NCBI RefSeq assembly: GCF_041053055.1
Contig: NZ_CP163443.1
Span: forward strand, 7,857,001-7,921,000
Origin: Streptomyces sp. R41
GTDB taxonomy: Bacteria > Actinomycetota > Actinomycetes > Streptomycetales > Streptomycetaceae
DNA length: 64,000 bases
Direction of reading: 5' to 3'
The notes under the pieces are model-generated. The model did not search any database and had not been told where the DNA came from. It saw only the letters and a program-made list of their open reading frames with translations. The stretch's first letter is position 1, and every line of letters starts with the position of its first letter. Below, piece by piece: positions 57,756 through 64,000 of the stretch. A program made the position numbers and the translations under genes.

Positions 57756-59441
57756 GTGAGCGCCCCTTCGTTGGTGAGCTGGCTCGACGCGCCGAGCGTT
57801 GACACCGGAGTCAACTTCCGCCTGCAGGAGGCCGGTTGGGAGCGGCACACCTACGCCGAGCTGGCGCAGCTCAGTCACGGTGCCGCCCGGACCTTGACCG
57901 CGGCAGGGGTCGGCCACGACGACATCGTCGCCCTCGTCCTGCCCTCGGGCCCGGCCTTCCTCGCCGCCTTCTTCGGCACCCTCCTGGCTGGGGCCACCCC
58001 AGCGCCCCTGGCACCCCCGATCGCCGGCGCGCCCGCCACACCCGGCTACGACGACCGGATGACCGGCCTGCTGACCGCGGCCCGACCCCGGGCGGTCGTC
58101 GCCGACGCACCGCTGTCCGGCCCGCTGCCGCGGGATGTGGCGCTGGTGCCGGGCGCGGAGTTGCTGGCCCCGACGGGCCGCGGCGGAGGGCACACGGCGG
58201 ATCCGGGTCGCCCGGAGACCACTGCCCCACCCCACCCAGCCGTACGAGGCCTTGTGCAGTTCACCTCGGGGTCGAGTGGGCGTGCCCGAGGGGTGTATCT
58301 CGACAGTGCGGCCCTCGCCGCCCATGTCGCGGCGATCCGCGGCTGGCTCGACGCGTCGCCCGGGTGCGTCTGGGCCAGTTGGCTGCCCGTTCACCACGAC
58401 ATGGGGCTCGTCGGCTGTCTGCTCGGGGCGGTGCTCGGGCAGGACGAGCTCTGGTTGACACGGCCCGAGGCGTTCGTACGGCGGCCGCTCGAGTATCTGG
58501 AGTGCTTCGGCCGGCACGGTGCCTCGATCAGTGCCACGCCCGCCTTCGGCCTCGACCACATTCTGCGGAAGGTCCGGCCCGAGGACCTGTCCGGGCTGGA
58601 CTTCTCCGGCTGGCGGTCGCTGGTCGTGGGAGCGGAGCGCATTCCGCCCGGCACGCTGCAGGGGTTCCACGCGCTGCTCGGCCCACGCGGCCTGAGCCGC
58701 CGCGCGCTGCTGCCCGCGTACGGGCTCGCCGAGGCCGCGCTCGCGGTCACCGGGCTGCGCCACGGGCAGAGCTGGGCGGAGGAGAAGTCGGTCGTCGGAT
58801 GCGGTACCCCGTTGCCCGGCATCACGGTGCGGATCGTCGACGACCATGGCAACGAACTCCCGGACCGCGGCGTGGGCGAGATCGCCGTACGCAGTCCGTA
58901 TCTCGCGGTCGACCACCTCGGTGACGGCGCCGGCGGCACCCGTACCGAGAACGGTGAACTGCGCACCGGCGACGCCGGGTTCGTCGCGGACGGGCAGCTG
59001 TTCGTGCGCGGCCGGATCGGTGACAGCCTGAAGCTGCGGGGGCTGCGGATCTTCGCCGAGGACGTGGAGCAGAACCTCCGACGTGCCGGCGGTCTGCCCC
59101 CACGGGCGGCCGTGGTGCTCGGAGAGGACGTGACGGGCGCCGTCGCCGCCGCCGTCATCGAGGACGGGGCTCCTGCCACTGGCGGGCCTCAAGACGCCGA
59201 CGTACTACGAATGTTGCGCCACGCGGTCCCCGGTGCCGAAGCCGTCGTACGCAGGGTGCCGCGTGGCGCCCTGCCCCGCACCCCGAGCGGCAAGCCGCGC
59301 AGGCGGATGATCTGGCGCGCCTTCGTCGAGAGCTCGCGTGAAGTCGATGGCGCGCATCTCGGCGCGAGCTCACGTGAAGTCGATGGCGCACATCTCGTCG
59401 AGAGCTCGCGTCAAGTCGTGGCTCCACACCCCGAGTCCTAG
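57756..59441 (+). CDS. fatty-acyl-AMP ligase-like adenylating enzyme
   Basis: GTG 57756, GGAGG 10 bases upstream; 561 residues. FAAL features: LVQFTSGSSGRARGVYLD, ASWLPVHHDMGLVGCLLG, PAYGLAEAALAVTG and LKLRGLRIFAEDVEQNLR. The substitution of the CoA-ligase motif by the FAAL insertion style (GTPLPGITVRIVDDHGNEL, GELRTGDAGFVADGQLFV) suggests acyl transfer to a carrier protein. The last 31 residues are a repeat tail (SSREVDGAHL). It is followed after 7 bases by the carrier protein, its likely partner. Confidence 0.88.
   Translation: MSAPSLVSWLDAPSVDTGVNFRLQEAGWERHTYAELAQLSHGAARTLTAAGVGHDDIVALVLPSGPAFLAAFFGTLLAGATPAPLAPPIAGAPATPGYDDRMTGLLTAARPRAVVADAPLSGPLPRDVALVPGAELLAPTGRGGGHTADPGRPETTAPPHPAVRGLVQFTSGSSGRARGVYLDSAALAAHVAAIRGWLDASPGCVWASWLPVHHDMGLVGCLLGAVLGQDELWLTRPEAFVRRPLEYLECFGRHGASISATPAFGLDHILRKVRPEDLSGLDFSGWRSLVVGAERIPPGTLQGFHALLGPRGLSRRALLPAYGLAEAALAVTGLRHGQSWAEEKSVVGCGTPLPGITVRIVDDHGNELPDRGVGEIAVRSPYLAVDHLGDGAGGTRTENGELRTGDAGFVADGQLFVRGRIGDSLKLRGLRIFAEDVEQNLRRAGGLPPRAAVVLGEDVTGAVAAAVIEDGAPATGGPQDADVLRMLRHAVPGAEAVVRRVPRGALPRTPSGKPRRRMIWRAFVESSREVDGAHLGASSREVDGAHLVESSRQVVAPHPES
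59328..59420 (+). repeat. 2.6 copies of a 36-bp coding repeat at the FAAL C-terminus
   Basis: Units 59328-59363, 59364-59399 and partial 59400-59420 encode ESSREVDGAHLG, ASSREVDGAHLV and ESSRQV. The enzyme core ends just before, at the RRRMIWRAF segment. Confidence 0.85.
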
Positions 59442-59448
59442 GAGAGAC

Positions 59449-59727
59449 ATGGCCCACACCGAAAGCGCGGTCCGGGAGACCATACTGTCGCTCATCCGCC
59501 AACTCGCCCCGGACCCCGAGGGCTTCCCCGCCGAAGGGGCCGCCCACTTGGTGAACCATCTGGGCTTCCACTCGCTCGCCCTCCTGGAACTCGCCTTCGC
59601 GATCGAGGACGACTTCGATCTGCCGCCCATCGACGAGGAGACGGGCCGGGGGATCACCACCTCGGACGACGTAGTCGCCTACGTGGTGGGCCAGTTGCGC
59701 GAGCAGAACCAGCTGGTGTCGCACTGA
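59449..59727 (+). CDS. stand-alone acyl/peptidyl carrier protein
   Basis: ATG 59449, GGAGAG 3 bases upstream; 92 residues. The phosphopantetheine site is Ser42 in HLGFHSLALLELAFAIED, with the His-Ser-Leu form of the D/H-S-L motif. Helices flank it as in type II carriers. Directly after the FAAL-like gene, it likely carries the acyl starter, primed by the PPTase at 54694. Confidence 0.92.
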   Translation: MAHTESAVRETILSLIRQLAPDPEGFPAEGAAHLVNHLGFHSLALLELAFAIEDDFDLPPIDEETGRGITTSDDVVAYVVGQLREQNQLVSH

Positions 59728-59835
59728 AAGATCTCTGACAGGAGACGGGTGCGGACATGCGCGCCTGGCTACCGTCGGAGTGCTCCGCGCTCTCTTTCCG
59801 AGAGCGAACGTCCCCACCGAAGAGAGGGGCCTCCT

Positions 59836-60804
59836 GTGGCCGACGCGGTGATCGAGATCGATCGGCTCCGCAAATGCTTCGGGCCCAAGACAGCGGTCGA
59901 CGACGTCTCGTTCAGCGTCGCCCCAGGCTCCGTTGTCGGACTGCTCGGGCCCAATGGAGCCGGAAAGACCACCCTGATCAACTGCCTGACCACACTGCTC
60001 GGTCCCGATGGCGGCAGCGCCACCGTGGCGGGCCACGACATCGTCGCCGATCCGCGCGGGGTACGCGCCAGCATCGCGGTGACCGGGCAGTTCGCGGCCG
60101 TCGACGAATCCCTCAGCGGTCGGGAGAACCTCGTGTTCTTCGCCCGGCTGCTCGGTCTGTCCAAGACCGGCGCCCGCGCCCGGGCCGCTGAGCTCCTCGA
60201 CCAGTTCGGGCTCACGGAGAGCGCCGACCGGCCCGCGGGACAGTACTCCGGCGGCATGCGGCGCAAGCTCGACCTGGCCGCCAGCCTGGTCGTACCGCGC
60301 CCGGTCCTGGTGCTCGACGAGCCGACCACCGGACTCGACCCGCGCAGCCGCGAGACCCTGTGGGACGCGGTGCGCAGGCTCGCGGCCGACGGCATGGCGA
60401 TCCTGCTCACCACCCAGTACCTGGACGAGGCCGACGCGCTCGCCGGCCGGATCGTCGTCATCGACGAGGGACGGGTCATCGCCGAGGGCACACCCCGCGA
60501 GCTCAAGAAACAGACCGGCGGCTCCGTCTGCGAGGTCACGATCGGGGACACGGCCACCCGGACCCGCGCCGCCGCTCTGCTCGCCGGCTTCGCCGGGGTG
60601 AACGTCCGCGACGACGCGGTCGTGGTGCCGGTGCGCGGCACCGACGACCTCGCCGGCATCATCCGCGACCTGCGCGCCGAAGGCGTCCATGCCGACGACG
60701 TCGCGGTGCACCCGCCCACCCTGAACGACGTCTTCTTCGCGCTCACCGAGAACCGCCCGGTCCCGGACGGTTCGGCCGCGCCGGTCCCGGAGGCCCGTTC
60801 ATGA
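59836..60804 (+). CDS. DrrA-type ABC transporter ATP-binding protein
   Basis: GTG 59836, 322 residues. Walker A GPNGAGKTTLINCL, Q loop (TGQFAAVDESLSG), signature YSGGMRRKLDLA, Walker B VLVLDEPTTGLD and H loop replaced by LTTQYLDEAD, typical of daunorubicin resistance DrrA. A C-terminal DUF4162-like domain follows. It overlaps the first permease gene by ATGA. Product export and self-resistance are probable. Confidence 0.94.
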   Translation: MADAVIEIDRLRKCFGPKTAVDDVSFSVAPGSVVGLLGPNGAGKTTLINCLTTLLGPDGGSATVAGHDIVADPRGVRASIAVTGQFAAVDESLSGRENLVFFARLLGLSKTGARARAAELLDQFGLTESADRPAGQYSGGMRRKLDLAASLVVPRPVLVLDEPTTGLDPRSRETLWDAVRRLAADGMAILLTTQYLDEADALAGRIVVIDEGRVIAEGTPRELKKQTGGSVCEVTIGDTATRTRAAALLAGFAGVNVRDDAVVVPVRGTDDLAGIIRDLRAEGVHADDVAVHPPTLNDVFFALTENRPVPDGSAAPVPEARS

Positions 60805-61592
60805 CGACGGTCTCGCATGCCGCTCCGCCTGCCGGTCCCGGCCTCGTTCACGACGTACAGGTGCTCGCCGAGCGCGACTTCCGGCGCTCCTTCAGCAGGG
60901 GCGCGCTCGTCGGCACCGTGGTCCAGCCGCTGATGTTCTTCGGCATCTTCTACGCGACGTTCAGCCGGATGCTGGACGCCAAGGGCATCGACTACGGCCG
61001 TTTCGTCACACCGACCCTGGTCGTCCAGGCCCTGATGTTCGTGGCGATCGCGTCCGCGATGTCACTCGCGGCGGACCGCGGCAGCGGGCTGTTCAACCGG
61101 CTGCGCACCATGCCCATCGGCAGTTCCGCGCTGGGCACGGCCCGGCTGCTGGTCGTGGCCGCCGAGGCGCTGACGTCGACGGTCGTGATCAGTCTGGTGG
61201 CCCATCTCGCCGGTTTCCGGTTCGACGCCGGACCGGCCGCCGCCGTCGGGTTCCTGCTCGTGGCGATGGCCTTCACGGTGGCGCTGGCAGCCGCCACGGC
61301 CACCCTCGGTCTGACCCTGCGCAGCCAGGAGGCGCTGGCGGCCGCCCTCTATCTGCCGTATCTGCCCCTGCTGGTGGTCTCCACCGGCTTCGTCCCGGCC
61401 TCCCTGTTCCCAGGCTGGCTGCAGCCCATTGTGCGTGCCTCGCCCGTGTCCGCGGTGGTGGACGCCCTGCGGGCGCTGTCCACCGGCACCCCCTCGGCCG
61501 GCGAAGTCGTACCGGCCGTGCTGTGGTGCCTGGGGCTGACCCTGCTCTTCGGATGGACCACCGCTCGCGCATTCCGGAAGGTGACCCAGTGA
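60801..61592 (+). CDS. DrrB-type ABC permease
   Basis: ATG 60801 (ATGA overlap), 263 residues, six membrane helices of the ABC2 family. FNRLRTMPIGSSALGTARLL is the conserved coupling region after helix 2, and SPVSAVVDALRALSTG the C-terminal signature. Works with the DrrA protein upstream and the permease at 61589 as a heteromeric exporter. Confidence 0.92.
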   Translation: MTTVSHAAPPAGPGLVHDVQVLAERDFRRSFSRGALVGTVVQPLMFFGIFYATFSRMLDAKGIDYGRFVTPTLVVQALMFVAIASAMSLAADRGSGLFNRLRTMPIGSSALGTARLLVVAAEALTSTVVISLVAHLAGFRFDAGPAAAVGFLLVAMAFTVALAAATATLGLTLRSQEALAAALYLPYLPLLVVSTGFVPASLFPGWLQPIVRASPVSAVVDALRALSTGTPSAGEVVPAVLWCLGLTLLFGWTTARAFRKVTQ

Positions 61593-62404
61593 CGGCCGCA
61601 ACGACCCAGGCGAGTGGAGCCACTCAGGCGAGCGGTACGACCGGTCTGTGGGCGCAGTCCACGCTGATCGGCGGCCGGGTCCTCAAGCACTTCGTCCGCA
61701 GCCCGATGATGCTGCTGGCCACCTTCGGCTTTCCGCTGCTGCAGCTGTTCATGCTGCTGGCCACCTTCCGCATCCTGGTCCGCGACACCCTGGGCGAGAG
61801 CTATGTGGTGCGGCTCGCGCCCCTGATCATCCTCGTCACCGCCTTCTCGGCGATCGGATCCAGCGCGATCGCCTTCTGGGTCGACATCCGCAGCGGGGTC
61901 TTCAGCCGGCTGCGCGCCATGCCGATCAACGCCCTGTCCATCCTGTTCGGCCGGATGCTCGGCGACCTCGTCCGGATCATGGGCATCGCCGTGCTCGTGT
62001 CGCTGATCGCCTACCTTCCCGGCTTCCGCTTCGAGCAGGGCGTCGGCGCCGCCCTCGGATTCTTCGTCCTCGTCGCGCTGTTCGGCCTCATGTGCACGTC
62101 GATCGCGGTGGTCGCCGCCCTGTCCGCGCCCTATCCGCCGGTCATCATGCGCTGGGTGCAGATGCCGACGCTCGCCCTGACCATGATGTCGTCCGGCTAT
62201 ATGCCGCTCGACGCGTTCCCGGACGCGGTGCGACCCGTGGTGGCAGCCAACCCGGTGTCCACGGCCGTCGAGGCGCTGGTCGGCCTCTCGCACGGCGGCC
62301 CGCTGCTGGTCCCCGTACTGGCCACCCTCGCCTGGACCGTGGGCGTGAGCGTGCTGTGCGCGGTCGTCATGGTGCGCAAGTTCCGGAGCTTCGTGGCCGG
62401 CTGA
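61589..62404 (+). CDS. DrrC-type ABC permease
   Basis: GTG 61589 overlapping the preceding stop (GTGA), 271 residues, six helices of the ABC2 family. FSRLRAMPINALSILFGRML and NPVSTAVEALVGLSHG are the same conserved regions as in the other permease. The N-terminus has a small repeat TQASGATQASGTTG. Last of the three coupled exporter genes. Confidence 0.92.
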   Translation: MTAATTQASGATQASGTTGLWAQSTLIGGRVLKHFVRSPMMLLATFGFPLLQLFMLLATFRILVRDTLGESYVVRLAPLIILVTAFSAIGSSAIAFWVDIRSGVFSRLRAMPINALSILFGRMLGDLVRIMGIAVLVSLIAYLPGFRFEQGVGAALGFFVLVALFGLMCTSIAVVAALSAPYPPVIMRWVQMPTLALTMMSSGYMPLDAFPDAVRPVVAANPVSTAVEALVGLSHGGPLLVPVLATLAWTVGVSVLCAVVMVRKFRSFVAG

Positions 62405-62500
62405 GTCCGCCTCGCCCGCCCGTCAACTCCCTTGTGGAGCATCCCGTAGCTCCTTAGTGGAGCACCCCGTGGCAACAGTGGAGAAATGAGGAACTGCGTC

Positions 62501-63712
62501 ATGCGTGAAACACCCCCCACAGGCATGCCCGGCGGACGGCGCGTGCTCATCGCCGGTTGCGGCATCACGGGCCCGGTGCTCGCGATGTTCCTCCGCCAGT
62601 GCGGCTTCGAACCCGTACTGTACGAGTCCCGGCCCGAACCCGGCGACCACGCCGGCGCCTTCCTCAACCTCGGTCCCAACGGCAGGGCCGTCCTGGAGAC
62701 CCTCGGCATCGCCGACGAGGTGCTCCGGTACGGCGCCGTGACCACCCGGCTGGTCTTCGCCAACCACCGCAACAAGACCATCGGCAGCAATCCGGAGCGC
62801 ACCACCGTCATCAAACGCGGCCTGCTCAACAAGGGCCTGCGGGAAGCCGCCCAACAGGCTGGAATACCCGTGGAGTTCGGCAAGCGGGTGACCGGCGTGA
62901 ACACCGAAGGACCGGACGGGGTGACCGTCCGCTTCACCGACGGCTCCACCGCCGAGGGCCGGCTGCTCATCGGCAGCGACGGCATCAACTCCGCCACCCG
63001 CGCCGCGGTGTTCTCCGAGGCCCCCCGCCCGAGGTTCACCCAGGGCATCGGCTCCGGCGGCTTCGCGCGGACCACCGCCCTGGGGCGACCGGACGGCGTC
63101 CTGCGGATGATGTTCGGACTGCGCGGCTTCTTCGGCCACCAGGTGCTGCCGGACGGCGAGGTCTACTGGTTCGAGAACCACACCGAGACCCGGGAACCCG
63201 CCCGTGGCTGGGCCGAGTCGATCACCGACGCACAGTGGCGCGACCAATTGCTGCAGCGCCACGTGGGCGACCACCAGGTCGTCGGCGAGATCCTCAAGGC
63301 CACCGACGGGCCGATCGGCCGCTGGCCGCTGTACGACCTCCCGTCCGTCCCCACCTGGCACCGCGGCAACGTCTGCCTGATCGGCGACGCGGCGCACGCC
63401 ATCTCGCCGCACATGGGCCAGGGCGCGGCACTCGGTCTGGAGGACGCCGTCGTCCTCGCCAAGTGCCTGCGCGACCTGCCCGAACCCCGGTCGGCCTTCG
63501 CGGCGTTCGAGCGCATACGCCGCGCTCGGGTGGAGGGGCTGATCCGCCAGGCGCGCCGCACCGGCGGCCACATGACTCCCGCGGGCCCCGTCGGCCGTGC
63601 GCTGCGCGACCTGATGCTGCCCTTCTTCCTCAGGCTCAGCCTCAAGAACGCCGAATCCGTCTACGGCTACCGCGTCGACTGGTCCTCCCCGGTCACCGCG
63701 GCGGCCCGGTGA
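62501..63712 (+). CDS. FAD-dependent monooxygenase
   Basis: Start taken at ATG 62501 with GAGGA 8 bases upstream; ATG 62486 would add five residues. About 403 residues, group A flavoprotein hydroxylase: VLIAGCGITGPVLAMFL (GxGxxG), LLIGSDGINSATRAAV (DG motif) and CLIGDAAHAISPHMGQGAALGLEDA (GD motif). It lacks the third domain of phenol hydroxylases. Such enzymes hydroxylate aromatic or polyketide rings in natural product pathways. Two short direct repeats (TGGAGCAyCCCGT) precede it at 62435 and 62458. Confidence 0.92.
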   Translation: MRETPPTGMPGGRRVLIAGCGITGPVLAMFLRQCGFEPVLYESRPEPGDHAGAFLNLGPNGRAVLETLGIADEVLRYGAVTTRLVFANHRNKTIGSNPERTTVIKRGLLNKGLREAAQQAGIPVEFGKRVTGVNTEGPDGVTVRFTDGSTAEGRLLIGSDGINSATRAAVFSEAPRPRFTQGIGSGGFARTTALGRPDGVLRMMFGLRGFFGHQVLPDGEVYWFENHTETREPARGWAESITDAQWRDQLLQRHVGDHQVVGEILKATDGPIGRWPLYDLPSVPTWHRGNVCLIGDAAHAISPHMGQGAALGLEDAVVLAKCLRDLPEPRSAFAAFERIRRARVEGLIRQARRTGGHMTPAGPVGRALRDLMLPFFLRLSLKNAESVYGYRVDWSSPVTAAAR

Positions 63713-63718
63713 CCGGCC

Positions 63719-64000
63719 ATGGCACGCGTCCTGGTGATCGGGGCCGGACTCGCCGGCTCGGCCGTGGCGCTCTTCTGCGCCCGCCGTGGCCACGAGGTCA
63801 CCGTGCTGGACGGCGGCAGCCCGCCCCCGCCGGGTGCCACGCCCGATGAGGAGGTACGCGCCTGGTCCCGCAAGGAGGTGCCGCACGCCCGGCAGGGGCA
63901 CGCGTTCCTCGCCCTGTCCACGCGCGTCCTGCGCGAGGAGGCCCCCGACGTCCTGACCGCCTTCACCGCGCGCGGCGCCCTGGTCACCCCGCTGGAGCCG
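63719..64000 (+). CDS. FAD-dependent oxidoreductase, N-terminal part (runs off window)
   Basis: ATG 63719, 6 bases after the monooxygenase stop; 94 residues are visible. VLVIGAGLAGSAVALFCARRGHEVTVLD is a Rossmann FAD site, shown here in two parts: GAGLAGSAVALFCARRG and HEVTVLD. VPHARQGHAFLALSTRVL is typical of a Streptomyces group of FAD monooxygenase-like enzymes. Co-transcribed with the preceding gene. Confidence 0.88.
   Translation, partial: MARVLVIGAGLAGSAVALFCARRGHEVTVLDGGSPPPPGATPDEEVRAWSRKEVPHARQGHAFLALSTRVLREEAPDVLTAFTARGALVTPLEP

Overview
The window is high-GC DNA with the codon use, GTG starts, GTGA/ATGA gene overlaps and gene families of a Streptomyces chromosome (SflB-like SepF paralogue, DUF5990/DUF5999/DUF6099/DUF6299-type proteins, F420-type oxidoreductase, MarR/SDR pairs). 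No rRNA, tRNA, CRISPR array or intact insertion sequence was seen.

Layout. 1-16 kb is accessory metabolism: an aldo/keto reductase end, a peptidoglycan amidase, an MmyB-type regulator divergent from a frameshifted SDR, decayed enzyme remnants at 4.3-5.0 kb, a NarL-type two-component pair next to an MMPL exporter, an alcohol dehydrogenase/SDR pair, a secreted GDSL lipase, a MarR regulator with three operator-like palindromes, and a membrane mannosyltransferase-like protein. 16-22 kb holds conserved chromosomal genes (Mop domains, SepF-like, AAA ATPase, MazG-like, DUF proteins, LLM oxidoreductase, epoxide hydrolase). 22.8-26 kb is a compact regulon: a rhodanese, an MMPL transporter and a CsoR-family repressor that lacks the copper His ligand, all preceded by ATACCCC/GGGGTAT palindromes; this looks like a CstR-type persulfide-responsive system.

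26.3-37 kb carries the Hen1-Pnkp RNA repair operon, a 31-bp-arm bidirectional terminator, an SPFH protein coupled to a divergent NAD-kinase-like protein, and an arginine deiminase / ornithine carbamoyltransferase / APC permease group. 37.4-48.1 kb encodes CoA-dependent aromatic acid breakdown (enoyl-CoA hydratase, salicylyl- or 2-aminobenzoyl-CoA monooxygenase fused to an Old Yellow Enzyme domain, CoA ligase, acyl-CoA dehydrogenase, RidA, PaaX regulator). It is split by cysC-cysD-cysN, but both halves share one promoter/operator motif with identical spacing.

From about 49-50 kb to the right edge lies the start of a biosynthetic gene cluster: FAD-linked oxidase, two P450s, an orphan winged-helix regulator, a phosphopantetheinyl transferase with a 13-copy repeat extension, an aryl-acid adenylating enzyme, a fatty-acyl-AMP-ligase-like enzyme, a stand-alone carrier protein, a DrrABC-type exporter and two FAD enzymes. 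The cluster continues past 64 kb. Four proteins (acyl-CoA dehydrogenase, PPTase, FAAL-like, one ABC permease) carry in-frame tandem repeats, an unusual local theme.
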